A stretch of 64,000 bases of DNA, taken from Adineta vaga (Eukaryota; Rotifera). Made by a program: the position numbers and the translations under genes. The DNA lies in NCBI GenBank assembly GCA_021613535.1, contig CP075492.1, positions 18,228,001-18,292,000 of the forward strand. The letters are read 5' to 3'. The stretch's first letter is position 1. Each line of letters starts with the position of its first letter. The notes under the pieces are model-generated. The model had not been told where the DNA came from. It was given only the letters and a program-made list of their open reading frames with translations, and searched no databases. Below are positions 1-10,438 of the stretch, piece by piece.

Positions 1-60
1 TTCCATCGGAGTCTGAACATCTTCTTTCGTCAACATTTTCGTCTTATCATGTGTGTCCAT
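1..60 (-). CDS. 5' end of an unidentified gene, cut by the window edge
   Basis: An ATG on the minus strand at 60 opens a frame that stays open for 20 codons to the window edge (it starts MDTHDKTKML). The residues are very hydrophilic, with Lys, Asp, Glu and Thr dominating. AT-rich, non-coding-looking sequence lies upstream, so this is probably a true first exon. Too little is visible for a family call. Confidence 0.35.
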   Translation of the reverse strand, partial: MDTHDKTKMLTKEDVQTPME

Positions 61-952
61 TATCTTGAAATATAAAAAATTCTAATCATCTATCATAGGA
101 ATAATGTAACTCGTATTTAAAAAAAGGATTTGAGTTTTTTCACAACTACACTGAACAATATTTTTAAGTTTCTTACAATCGTTCCATTCATATATATCAG
201 AGACCTGTAGAATCATACTTGTTTGACTCCAGCTTCGACTCTGAAAATCTCTGAAAATTTTCGTCCTAGTACATTAGTAACAACTTATGCTTACTAAATT
301 ATAATGCAAGCTGTAATTAGTATCCTGTTATATATAAAATATCATTTGAGATCATTCAGTTAACATCTCACCGAATGTTTAACCATTAGTTAAATTATCT
401 GTTCCAAAACTGATTATGCAATATTTAGTTGATTTATTAGAGTATTGTAAGAGTACAAACAGATTAATTGTATCTAGAACGACTACGAAACTCTTGCTCA
501 GAGAAAAATGTCGAATTTAATAAAAGAAGAAGAAGAGCTTTGTGTTTGTCTATATCATGTTTCTCCGATATTAAATTGATATTTTTTGTTTAGTTAAATA
601 TTATGATCGGATTTGATCTCCTGGATATGACACGTTCCAGTTTCATTATTGAGTTTTCTGTCACTATCGTCGCAGTATCAGTGTTTCCGCAATTTATGCG
701 AATAAATTGTGTTAGATGCAAATCTTTCGGACATTCTTTTGAAATACTTGTTACTTTCCATTTCAGCCTAAAGTTTCTGCTCAAATGATGCAAAATATCA
801 CTTAATTCATACAATAAAATTAGGTTTTGCAAAAAAAATCCCATAGAATAAGATAGCTTCTACTGACCCTCGCTAATTCGAAAGTTGTTACTATTTCATG
901 GTCTGTTCTTAAATACGAAGATACTGTCTATGAGTGTAAACGATGCAAACAC
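61..952. other. Intergenic, no supported gene
   Basis: AT-rich sequence. The only longer frames (590-844) overlap on opposite strands, show no family features and lack convincing starts. I see nothing else. Confidence 0.5.
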
Positions 953-1170
953 CCAGGTCGAACGATCTTTGCTACAGGATTCCGGTGCGGATTTCATCAG
1001 ATTTTGTCGGAATCCGTTAAAATCCGACAGGATCATCATCGGAAATGCTAGGAATTCGGTCGGAACCGGCATTCGGAATCCTGTAGCAAAGATTCCGGCA
1101 CAACTCGATAGGATCAGATTGAAATTACTCGCGTCCGACAGGATCCGATGTACCCGTTTGGACCTGGGCA
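953..1170. repeat. Foldback (MITE-like) element
   Basis: The outer ends are inverted copies (CCCAGGTCGAACG at 953 against GTTTGGACCTGGG near 1158-1170). Inside them a second, stronger inverted pair occurs: CTTTGCTACAGGATTCCGG near 967 against CGGAATCCTGTAGCAAAG near 1075. GC content is clearly higher than in the flanks. Frames on both strands here are by-products of the palindrome. No transposase is present, so it would be non-autonomous. Confidence 0.6.
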
Positions 1171-1799
1171 ACTGAATAAAATATAAAAAATATACATTTT
1201 CTCCTCGTATATTATTGCAATGATTATTCAAGCATAATTTATTATTATATTATGTTCATGAAGAAGAAGCAGGCAGCTAAATGCACGTGTTTATAGGTAA
1301 TACCTTTTTCTATCTTCTAAACAAACCTAAGCTCACGTGTAATTAATGTACGAACAGGACAAAAACAATGCATCAATCAACTTTCTCATATCAACGAAAT
1401 ATGTGTAGGCATATCTATATAAAGTATTTAGACGGCCATTTTTTTCTTTTCTTTTCTTTTATATTTCATATTCCTTTGTTGATATATTTTAGCATAGGAT
1501 GAAAGATTAAACAGTACAAGCACAAAATAATCTTATGCTCTTTTCTGAAACAAAGGGTTATAGGCTCGTAAAAGAAGCTCTTAAAATCATTAAATTTTGT
1601 ATGTTTGTTTGTCGAATAGTGTCCTGCGGGAACAATATTTTCCCCTAAGTTTCCCATTCCCATGGAAATTCCCATTTATTTTTAGGGGATAGGAACATGG
1701 GAATTATTTTTGATAAATTGTCTTATTCATACACAATTGACAACATCATAAATATCATCGTCTTAAGGCGCATCACTAATATCTACTGAATATTTTCTC

Positions 1800-2310
1800 T
1801 TTTTGACTTGTTCAATAGATTATGGAAATAATTCTCTTAACAATGATACACTTCGACGTATAAATAGTAATTGATTTACTTTACTTGTTTGTAAATGTGT
1901 ATGACGATTTGTAATTGTGTTTCCACTTTCAGAAAAAAGTCTTTCAACTGAAGTATTGGTTGCTGGTATGGATAAAATACGTTTTTCTATTTGAGTTTAA
2001 GTTGGATATCATGTTTCTTTTTATCCTTCCAATAGATTAGTACATTCATATTTTAAGGAATTTTCGTTTTATCTTCTGGATATCTGTCAATTTCTGTTGT
2101 TGCTTCTACTCCATCCGATAATTCATCAGGTGATGGTGATTGAGAATGAGACTCTTGATATTTTTCAAATTCTAATTGTAATAATGTTTCTGCATGATAT
2201 CGTTGCTGTGGTGTATAGTCAAAACTTTTCAGATTTGGATGTAACATTGTAGCAATATAATGAAGACTAATTCTACCACAATGAACACCTTCAACGTAAA
2301 AAATAAATAA
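1800..2310 (-). pseudogene. Decayed hAT-family transposase, C-terminal part
   Basis: Read on the minus strand, 2247-2053 encodes a stretch starting MLHPNLKSFDYTPQQRYHAE. After a frameshift and several stops, 1990-1830 encodes the hallmark hAT C-terminal dimerisation block (ILSIPATNTSVERLFSESGN, then a TNR..L...K..QLLFIRR segment). Known family: hAT transposases carry this conserved block at their C terminus. Stops between the two parts, including where the family has its conserved Trp region, show that it is dead. The N-terminal zinc finger and catalytic core are missing. Confidence 0.75.
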
Positions 2311-2840
2311 TATAGGTGAAGTGTTATCTCAAGAAATAAAATAAATTTACCAGTTATTTTAGCAGTCCAAAAATACGTCGTAATTCAGAGATGGACAAGT
2401 CATTTGAAAAAAACTTCTGTCACTTTTTGCAGATGGAGCATATGATTTTAGTTCTCATTTGATCAAATTCAGAGGGTCTAGGACAGTTGCTCGTATGGAC
2501 AGTTGCGCGTGGACAGTTGCGCGTGGACGGACATTTGCTCGCTCGGATATTTACGCGCTAGGACACTTGCTCGATAGGACATTTGCTCGTTATGACAATT
2601 GCTCGCTCGGATATTTGCTCGTACAAGAAACTATTACAAAAAAATATGAATAAAATAATGAAAAAGAAACTAATAAAGCAAATTGATATTCGATTGAAGA
2701 ATGATCATCTTAAGCAACAAATTGGCTTAAATTTTGTCCTGTTTCTTTGATTGATAATTTGAACTTAATAATAAGCCATATTGAATAAAAGATATTTATC
2801 TATAAATGAGATATGTAACAGTCATTTCACTAAAAGAGAA

Positions 2841-3250
2841 ATGTCTGTCACTATAACAAAAACGTCTAAAAATAAACCTTTATTAATATATAATGGTTAT
2901 TCTTATACGATTGATCATAAAAATGAAACAAAGATTTTGTGGAAATCTATTTATGCAAAAAATATGTTTGTCATGGTCGATTACATACAAAATTAAATTC
3001 TGCTTTTCAATGTTGTCATCCAACTTTATGGCATTCTTAGACAAATTAATCAGAGATTAAGAAAATAAGGTTCATGTGGATATTATTAATGCTATGATCG
3101 GAAGACGACCACCTGCAGGAAAACACGAACAATTCAACAGACGCCTTCAAGAACTTGTAGAAAATCCGTATCAAAATATATATGATCAAATAACATACAT
3201 TGGACGTTTGTTGTCTCTACAATATCTAAACTTTTTCTTTACATACTCTG
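2841..3250 (+). pseudogene. FLYWCH-type zinc-finger fragment inside the foldback element
   Basis: The first frame (ATG at 2841) has the FLYWCH layout: a strand with KPLLIYNGYSYTID, then ILWKS where the family has W-x-C. A +1 shift near 2965 continues with a GRLHT..N..CCHP segment, and a third frame at 3076-3200 reads RRPPAGKHEQFNRRLQEL. Known context: FLYWCH domains occur in MULE-related and other bdelloid transposon proteins. Shifts and a lost Cys indicate decay. No separate promoter or end is visible. Confidence 0.5.
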
Positions 3251-3523
3251 TAATTATTTGATATCATTGTTGAATATTTCTTGTAATATTGTTCAATGTT
3301 CCATAATATAATTTATTTCTTGTCACTACACATCATCTCTATTTTACATTATGCGAGCAAATATCCGAGCGAGCAATTGTCCTAACGAGCAAATGTCCTA
3401 TCGAGCAAGTGTCCTAGCGCGTAAATATCCGAGCGAGCAAATGTCCGTGCGCAACTGTCCACGCGCAACTGTCCACGCGCAACTGTCCGCGCGAGCAACT
3501 GTCCGTTTCCCAATTCAGAATCT

Positions 3524-3725
3524 TTCTAGCTAAAAAATGATATATTATGGTTAATGGTTTTCTTCATGAAAACTCCCACAATACCTTTAATAAATCATGA
3601 CGTAACTTGACCTAACAGTTTTTAACTATCTTCTATAACTCATGACTTTTTATAGGTATTACAGGTGGTTTCTTAAAGGAAACCCTTAACTATAATATTT
3701 CATTTTGCAGCTAGAAAGATGTTGG
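3524..3725. repeat. Palindromic MITE nested in the right arm of the foldback element
   Basis: TTCTAGCTAAAAAATGATAT near 3524 and its inverted counterpart ending in GCAGCTAGAAAG near 3722 bound arms of about 75 nt. They enclose GGTTTTCTTCATGAAAACTC against an imperfect inverted copy. The sequence on either side matches the uninterrupted left arm of the larger element at 2455-2475, so this palindrome was inserted later. Confidence 0.6.
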
Positions 3726-3825
3726 ACTTGGCACAATGAGAACCAAAATCATATGTTACATCTGGAAAAAGTGACAGAAGGTTTTCCTAAATGACTTGAA
3801 AAATGACTTGCCCATCTCTGTCCAA

Positions 3826-4543
3826 AAGCAATAGAAGACTACATCTACGTAATTTGTGCATGGAGCTGATCGACTCAACCAAAGAATATCTTGTTATACT
3901 TTCGATCGAAAGTCTACAAGAAAACTATGGCTTCTGTGAAAATTACAAGAAAAAGATGTGCTTACTGTAGCACTAAGTAAACTGAAGTTCAATCTGACAT
4001 CGAGTGCAGGCGTATAGTTTACAATATGATGAAAATATTGATAATCATAACTTAACGTTCTTTTTAGTACGTACATAGTTTTGAAATAAAATTCATATTT
4101 AATCCAAAAGCTCTTTCTTTTACCATCAAAAAAAAATAACACTTAAACTTATTAATACGATTGACCTTCTATAGAAATAAGTATGAACATAATTTCATTC
4201 ATATTCTCCAACGAATATTGATTAATTATATTTTATTGGAAATTACCTTTATATTTTCTACTGTCGCCAATACATCATCATCGACAACTAACATTATATA
4301 AACCTTATAGTTTTTTTCTTTTGTATTTCATATTATGTTCATCAATGGTGCTCGTATAATTTCCATGTGATAAGCAATTAAGATAAACACAAGAAATGAA
4401 ACATCAACATTATCATAGTAGTCATAATTCTCATAATTCAAACGATAATTAAAAATATCTATCATCGATATCAAATTGTTAAATAAACATAATAAATACA
4501 CATTCTTCAATATATAAAATATCTGATTATATCATTTAGTATA
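3826..4543. other. Intergenic, no supported gene
   Basis: AT-rich with no frame that has a start, family motif or splice structure. It probably includes the 5' flank of the decayed F-box gene that follows. Confidence 0.4.
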
Positions 4544-5662
4544 ATGAAAAAAAGAACTTTACAATTTGAAGATCTTAATAATGAACTTATTTATGAAATA
4601 TTTGATTATCTTGATTATTTTCATATTTATAAAAGTGTTTTTAGTTTCAATTCTCGATTTCGATCAAATTTTCCATTGCCAATTAATATTAAGTTTATAT
4701 CTCAATCAAAATTTAAACATTTTAATCAAGATATAATTATTCCAAATACACAACGAATTCATATTCTTTGAATATCAAATTATTTTTTGTTTCATCATAG
4801 TTTACTGATGTTAGCACATAAAACATCTCTACGAACACTTATTCTTGAAAATATTCAATCAAAACATTTGACGAATGTTATTCATCAATTACAATTATTA
4901 TCAAATCTTTCTTCATTGACTATTGCAACTCTCGATTTGGATGGATAAAACATATTTCAGTTGTCTTCATTAAGATATTTCAAATTATATCATTAGGAAT
5001 GTCGAGTTTTAGAAATTTATCATCTAAGACAACAAATGAATTTAGTTCAATTGAACATTTAATTCTTGACAATGGAATAGATTTGAATGATTTGTGCAAT
5101 TTATTATCATATATTCCTAATCTTCGTTATTTTTCAACATGTTTATTTGGGGAACATGATTCTGCACCGATAAAATTACCTTATTTAATCTTAAATCGTT
5201 TGACACATGTTTCTTTCACACGAAATTGTGGTATAACATTCGATGATTTGGAACCAATTTTCATCAATTACTTCGGTTCCATTCAAGTTTTAGATCTTAC
5301 AGTAGATAGTAAATGTATGAATGCAAATAGATGGAAACAATCAATATCTTCATATTTACCAAAGTTACGTGTTTTTGATATTCTTTTCGAATCTATTTTG
5401 GACTAAATGACAATGGTTCTCTGACTATTTATTTGAACAGAAATATGATAATAATATTATGATTTCCTCTTTCGAAAATCCATATAGGTAAGTAATGGTA
5501 GGATTTATAATATAATTATATGAATATATTCGAATTTTTAGAGAAAAAGATTATAAATTATGCAAACAATAGAATGAATTAATTGTTAGAAATGAAAATA
5601 GAAGAGTTTTGAAATTAGTTGATTATGTTCGTACTGAAGATGAAAAAGCATTAAGTGAATGT
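4544..5662 (+). pseudogene. Decayed F-box / leucine-rich-repeat protein gene
   Basis: The start is intact: QFEDLNNELIYEIFDYLDYF is a clear F-box (residues 6-25) followed by the usual bdelloid SRFR segment. A TGA at 4769 interrupts it where relatives would have Arg (CGA to TGA). The frame then continues to a TAA at 4948. A shifted frame from 4999 carries the LRR part (LEPIFINYFGSIQVLDLTV) and ends early at 5406. Recognisable coding continues in a shifted frame, with an intron-like GTAAGT..TTTTTAG at 5488-5541, up to about 5660, where a weak G-rich/C-rich hairpin begins. The normal role would be substrate choice in an SCF ubiquitin ligase; this copy cannot make it. Confidence 0.75.
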
Positions 5663-6011
5663 ATGGGTTTGGGTGTCTCTTCGTCCATATCAATCCTCAC
5701 CCGCAAGGATATTACGTAAGAGTGATATAATGTAACAGCGGTGTGTCTATCGACCCAATGACCGCTGCACAAGAAAAGAAAAGAAAGAAAATCTTTTATG
5801 AGTAGTAGTCGTATATGTAGTTTTTTTCTTTCTCTAAATAGAAAAAGAACATACTGGTAGTGTCGTTTGTTCTTTTCTTTCCTCTCGTCACGTTGACTTA
5901 CACGAGCGAGAACAGATGGTGTGAAAGAAAAGAAAAATAGTGCTTTTTCTTTCTCATTCATTCATTCATTCGTTCACTTCATATCCACATACATACAAAC
6001 AAACTTACAAA

Positions 6012-6254
6012 ATGTCTCAGACACTCGGAGAAGACCCAGTAATTGGCGTGGAAAGTGGTACAAAGGCGGAACAATTAGCCTGTTTGGGCGGATCAACATC
6101 GGGTGCAACTCCAGAATCTTTTCGTTCAACGGGCGATTCAACAGCCGGTCTCGATGAAGCTGACATACACGGTCGACCAGGGCAAACAACACATGAAGCT
6201 CAATCGGGTACAGTCACATCGGGCAATTCAGAAACAAGCGACAAGTCGAAATAA
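6012..6254 (+). CDS. Small hydrophilic protein, function unknown (80 aa)
   Basis: The frame from ATG 6012 (MSQTLGEDPV) to TAA 6254 is intronless. It is rich in Gly, Ser, Thr, Glu and Asp, with no membrane segment and no Cys apart from one, so it is probably disordered. I chose this Met over upstream in-frame codons because the upstream part is a pyrimidine/TTC simple repeat typical of a leader. AATAAA-like signals occur at 6306 and 6322, about 50-70 nt after the stop. Coding-like codon use sets it apart from its flanks. It could be a stress-related disordered protein, but I see no LEA repeat, so that remains a guess. Confidence 0.55.
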   Translation: MSQTLGEDPVIGVESGTKAEQLACLGGSTSGATPESFRSTGDSTAGLDEADIHGRPGQTTHEAQSGTVTSGNSETSDKSK

Positions 6255-7269
6255 AACTCCTTCTACTCATTTTATGGTGTAAAACATATTTTTAGTTGGT
6301 GGTTGAATAAAGAAGAAGAATAAAGAGCGCAATGTCACAATGATAAAAAAAGGAAAAGAAAAAAATATTTTCGTAACAGCATTAATTCATTTTAATACAT
6401 TGAGCACGATTCAGTTTTCTTATGAAATTTCTGCACGATGTTATTATCATGAATAGTTCATTTCTAATAAAATGCACGGAATAACCCTTTCGTTACTTTC
6501 TACTCATTATTGATCGTTCTCTTTCTTGTATTACTATATGATACATCATTTCTCGCGAGTAACTAAAATTGCCTGAGTCAATTGCTCGTTCTTTGTTCAT
6601 GTTATATATAACATATGCGAGAAGAAAGAGGACAATTCCAGGTTTTTCTATATTATTCTTATTTATCTGTCGTTTTACTATATATAAAGACGAGTGAATT
6701 TTTGGAATAGCACATATGTCATTCGAAGAGGATGGGTGTGGGTATATCTTCTTCACTCACAACTACACCCACAGATTAAATTCGAGTTGCATTTCTTTCT
6801 GTACGAAGTGACTATATATGATAAAAAAGTTTCAATTAATTTCAAGCAAAAATTTATATAACATCATACTTTGAAAAATCTCTCTACAATAGGAATAGGA
6901 ATAGCTTGTCGATGACGAAATATTCATGGTCCCAGCTGTGTGACTAACTTTCCTACATACAGTTGAGCTATACTATTCAAATATCTAGAAGTTACTTTTG
7001 CACCGATCGATATCTTTTCTCCAATAGTTCATCAGCAATAATATGTGGATTTTTCACTAAATCAAATAATGTATGCACCTTTGTTCTCTTCTTCTACCAA
7101 TAGCTTCATTAATGGTTGATAATGATAATTATAAATCTTTTTTATGAAGTTGATTAAGAATTTATTAAATAAATCAAAAAAGAATACAAAGTCTCACATA
7201 TGATAAGTAAAATTAAAGTTCAAACTTCTTTATTTTAGAAAGGTTCTTAACTTTTCTAATTATTGGATA
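6255..7269. other. Intergenic with one hairpin and faint coding relics
   Basis: Apart from the hairpin at 6732-6773, 6880-7100 shows scraps of a minus-strand frame (LFDLVKNPHIIADELLEK, then a shifted piece GAKVTSRYLNSIAQLYVGKL). Frameshifts separate them and I cannot assign a family. Confidence 0.3.
6732..6773. repeat. G-first TGTGGG hairpin
   Basis: Arm TGGGTGTGGGTA (6733-6744) faces TACACCCACA (6763-6772) across a short spacer. Member of the dispersed hairpin family described in the findings. Confidence 0.6.
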
Positions 7270-7531
7270 TTAATAATCGATATTTTCATGTGACCGAATA
7301 TCTCGATTAGACTGATTTATATTTGTATAATCTGAATTGTTTTCACTAGTTCCTGTAATAGCATTTTTGATTCTATTAAAAGTATATTGGATGCTGTCGC
7401 GTATCGACTATATAGGAATAGAAAATTTATGAATGATAAAAATTTATTCTTATCAAACTTATTCTTACGCAACCCATAACTACAGTCAGAATTATGAAGA
7501 ACATATAAGCACCATTACTAGGTTCAGCCAT
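7270..7531 (-). CDS. Tiny single-pass membrane protein, two exons (66 aa)
   Basis: ATG at 7531 starts MAEPSNGAYMFFIILTVVMG, which places a membrane segment at residues 9-21. A GTAAGA donor follows the Cys codon, and the intron ends TATATAG. Exon 2 continues in frame with IRDSIQYTFNRIKNAITG, then a polar Asn/Ser/Asp tail to TAA at 7270. The intact frame across a typical short intron supports a real gene. No homologue comes to mind. Topology is probably N-out with a cytosolic basic, then acidic, tail. Confidence 0.5.
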
Positions 7532-8122
7532 CTTTGTTTCTAGTTAATATTTTTGCAATTGAAAGAAGAAAAAAAATATTGTTTTTTTCATTTTTTTTCT
7601 CTATTGATTCATACAATATTTTTCATTCGTATTCAATAATTTAATTCTAAACAGTGAAAAAAAGAAAACGTTGAACGAGAAAAATTTTGTATGAAGCGCA
7701 TTATAGACGATTGATTGGCAAAGAAATTGACACTATACCGACTATCCACATCGATCTAATCAAATTCAAGCTATAGAGAAAAAATCTGTTAATGCTGTAT
7801 TTAAAACTGTGGTTGTATTTTATATTCACCCACACTCACACCCATCCGTTTCAGCAAAAATAGTCACTAAGTTTGGTTTGATTAATCTTTCAGACGAGGG
7901 TCGAGCAAGTCACCCTCGGCGAGCGTTACTTGTTGTTAAGGATCCGGAGTTGTCCGGGACGACTGTCTTTTATTTTTCTCTGAGAAAAAGAAAAATCTAT
8001 TGTACAAAAGAAATATATAAAAAATGACTAGGTAAAGAAAAAGAGAGAAGAGAGACGAAGGATCGTCCATCTGATATAGATGGCGATCCTGACACTATTC
8101 AAGTCAAAAAAATATCTGTTCG
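7532..8122. other. Intergenic with a lone C-rich arm
   Basis: A single C-rich arm (ATTCACCCACACTCACACCC, 7824-7843) lacks an adjacent G arm. 7850-7960 holds a short GC-richer patch with an open frame but no recognisable domain. Confidence 0.35.
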
Positions 8123-8385
8123 CTTGTACTTCTGTGGTCATGTTCATTGGTATGAACGTCTTTATCCAGTCGACCATAATGGATTGTTTGTGATAAACAA
8201 TTACACTAATCAAACGCCGACCTAAGTCATATTACGACTGGAGCTGGTGGAGCTCCAGAAGGAGCTAATATTGCTAATATGGGAGGCGTTATCAAGGTTT
8301 CGCCCAAAACTATAAGCAAGTACGGTTATGCACGCCTTGAAATAAAAGATTCTTCCGATGAGCCTTATTCACAATTCGTTTATTG
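8123..8385 (+). pseudogene. Purple acid phosphatase C-terminal fragment
   Basis: YFCGHVHWYERLYPVDHNG matches the GHxHxYER metal-ligand block of purple acid phosphatases, which use a two-metal centre to hydrolyse phosphate esters. After a -1 shift near 8222 the frame resumes with SHITTGAGGAPEGANIANMG and YGYARLEIKDSS, the usual C-terminal segments. The N-terminal domain and the other metal-binding motifs are absent, so this is a broken scrap. A second, more diverged copy lies inverted at 8582-8856. Confidence 0.7.
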
Positions 8386-8581
8386 TCTACGAACATGCAT
8401 AGAGAAACCACGTCATATATCTGATATATCAGTACAGGTGATTTTTTCTATCGTGTGTTCTTTTCACTTTTTTAGTCGTTTTGCTAGTTCGGACTAGCAA
8501 AGATATTGAAAAAGAGAAAAGGACACATGAGAAACAAAGACCACCCTGTATCAGCATATCAAATATCTTACGTGATGGCTT

Positions 8582-8856
8582 TTATGCCAAATCATCATAA
8601 ACAAGCGGATCGTTAGTAAGGTCCATAGTAAAATCGTTTTTTCCGAGTCGTGTGCAACTGTATCTATTTATAATCTTGTCCGAAGCATAAGTGATGTCCG
8701 TCATATCAACAGCATTAGCGTCTTCTGTAGCTCCATCACTTCCAGTTTGTACATGAACTAGATCGATATGGTTAGTGTCATTCTTCATCCAGGACTGTTC
8801 ATTACGACGGACTGGATAAGATGTTCGTACTATGAACATGATCACAGAAGTACACT
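8582..8856 (-). pseudogene. Second purple acid phosphatase fragment, inverted
   Basis: On the minus strand GTACTTCTGTGATCATGTTC at 8856 is nearly identical to the plus-strand GHVH block at 8126. The rest aligns with it (HVQTGSDGATEDANAVDM against HITTGAGGAPEGANIANMG). One frame stays open to a TAA at 8582, but the GHVHWYER ligands have become DHVHS plus a shift, so no active enzyme is encoded. The two copies form a diverged inverted pair with about 200 nt between them. Confidence 0.6.
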
Positions 8857-8860
8857 GGGA

Positions 8861-9049
8861 AAAAAAGGTTCGGCATAGATGTAAAAGTCTCCATATACCT
8901 CCAAATTCTAAAAAAACGACTTTTCAGATCTATGAAACCTTTGACGTTTCTAGGATAAAAAAGTTAGAGGTTTCATAGATCTGAAGAATCGTTCCTATAA
9001 GCATTTGGAGGTATATGGAGACTTTTTCATCTATGTCGAACCGTTTTTT
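8861..9049. repeat. Palindromic MITE
   Basis: The terminal inverted repeats are AAAAAAGGTTCGGCATAGAT at 8861 and ATCTATGTCGAACCGTTTTT ending at 9049. The arms run inward through CTCCATATACCTCCAAAT and GATCTATGAAACCT and meet near 8960, so nearly the whole element can fold. It has no coding capacity. A TGTGGG hairpin abuts its right end directly. Confidence 0.75.
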
Positions 9050-9116
9050 AAGGGTGTGGGTGTACAGGCACGTGTGAGAGATTATCTGCATCTCATACTG
9101 ACACTCACACCTTTAA
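9048..9116. repeat. G-first TGTGGG hairpin abutting a MITE
   Basis: TTAAGGGTGTGGGTGT (9048-9063) pairs with ACACTCACACCTTTAA (9101-9116). The left arm begins within a base or two of the end of the MITE. Confidence 0.65.
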
Positions 9117-9117
9117 G

Positions 9118-9590
9118 ATGCCCAATTTTTGCGGGAACACCAGATTGACCTTGGCGTCATTTTGATTTACAAGTCGCATGCAATCGAGGCCCTTCTCTAT
9201 AATGATACCTTCGACTGGATCTTCAATAATATGATCTAGCCTTTGTCTTTGTCCCGCGGAACATGTTCAATTGATTGTTATTCTTGTTGTATTGGATTTG
9301 TTTCGTAAAGTTAATAATGGTGTCTCCATCAATTTTCACTTCTGGCTGCTTTTTGTTATATCGATCTTCCAAAATTTTGTTTTCGACATCATCATACTTT
9401 TACCAATCATTCTCTCGTCTCGATGCAGCGTTGTGTGATTTCCAATATCATTGAGAGTTGTGAGGATGCTGAAGAATCGGAGTGATAATTGACACAGAAA
9501 CTGTTTGAAAAGCTCTGTCTCTTTCAAGTTCCACAAAGGAGAAAAAGATATGCCGATAGCCAATATTGTTTTCAATACTACGTTAAGTGA
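9118..9590 (-). pseudogene. Decayed protein with WWE-like segment
   Basis: In shifted minus-strand frames I read FFSFVELERDRAFQTVSVSI, then a segment with VENKILEDRYNKKQPEVKI and DGDTIINFTKQIQY. This has the look of a WWE domain, a fold that binds ADP-ribose chains in PARPs and some E3 ligases. It is followed by LDHIIEDPVEGIIIEKGLDC. At least three frame changes and stops separate the pieces. The family call is tentative. Confidence 0.4.
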
Positions 9591-9910
9591 AACTTGCTTT
9601 ATTACTTTTTAGTTATTTATACATTTTTTTTATTAGAGAGAAAGAAAAAAAACGTCGTCAATAAAAATGCGCAGGTACTCTTGTTAGATGAAAACTTTTT
9701 CTCTCAAGCACTTTCGTATGCCGACTTGATTTTATTTTCATCTACGATACGATTAATCAAAGATAAGAACAAAAAAATGAAAAATGTAATACGTTGTGAG
9801 AGAAAATGATAAGAAACCGTTGTTTTGAAAAAAGAAAAAAACTATATGAGACTATACCAAAACATCGTCAGTAGTATCAAACTTGAAAGTTGAATTCAAT
9901 TATTCAAGTT

Positions 9911-9995
9911 TTGAGAGTGTGGGTGGATGTGGGTGAGGTGAGGATGTTAGTGGGTGTGATCATTCTACCTTTAACCAACACCCACACCCATCCAG
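9911..9995. repeat. G-first TGTGGG hairpin
   Basis: The G arm TGAGAGTGTGGGTGGATGTG starts at 9912. The C arm CCAACACCCACACCCATCC ends near 9993. Confidence 0.65.
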
Positions 9996-10438
9996 AAAGT
10001 TTCAAACGATTTGGTGAATGTTGTGTTTTTTGTCACAAGTACCATGGAAATAGCCAGAAGAATACCAGAGAAATGTCTTTTGTATAGTATAACGCGTTTT
10101 ATATCAAAAACTAATCCAATATAGTAGAACAACAAGGATTGGTACTTTCAGAATAAATTATTCTTTTAAAAATTAGTATCTGTGTAACATATTAAGATGA
10201 TATTCAACAATAAGTTTTTTTCTCTTTTTTGCAAGAAACGAAGGTATTCTTTGTGAAAGGTTCTATTGGCAAAATATTTTCTCTTTTCTTTTTTTCATTG
10301 AAACATTAAATCAAACTTGTGAATTCGATCATTCTTGAAATCATTATAGCATAAAGATTTTCTTCACTTCGCAACACATTATTATTCATCAACAGACAAT
10401 CCGTAACGTTCATTCAATTGATTTCCTTTTTCATCTTC

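Larger units (their letters stand above)
2386..3820. mobile_element. Foldback transposon with hAT-like ends
   Basis: The two ends are inverted copies: CAGAGATGGACAAGTCATTT at 2386 against the reverse complement of AAATGACTTGCCCATCTCTG ending at 3820. CAGAGATGG-type ends resemble hAT termini. Homology of the arms continues inward over about 250 nt. It includes a tandem array of 11-12-nt units (GAGCAA.TGTCC, GCGCAACTGTCC types) at 2470-2630 that is mirrored at 3350-3510. The spacer holds a FLYWCH-like scrap, and the right arm is interrupted by a second palindrome. I could not find matching target-site duplications. Confidence 0.7.

Noticed and set aside
2470-3510. CRISPR-like array of short repeats
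   Set aside because: The units are tandem without unique spacers and are mirrored as arms of a foldback element in an animal genome.
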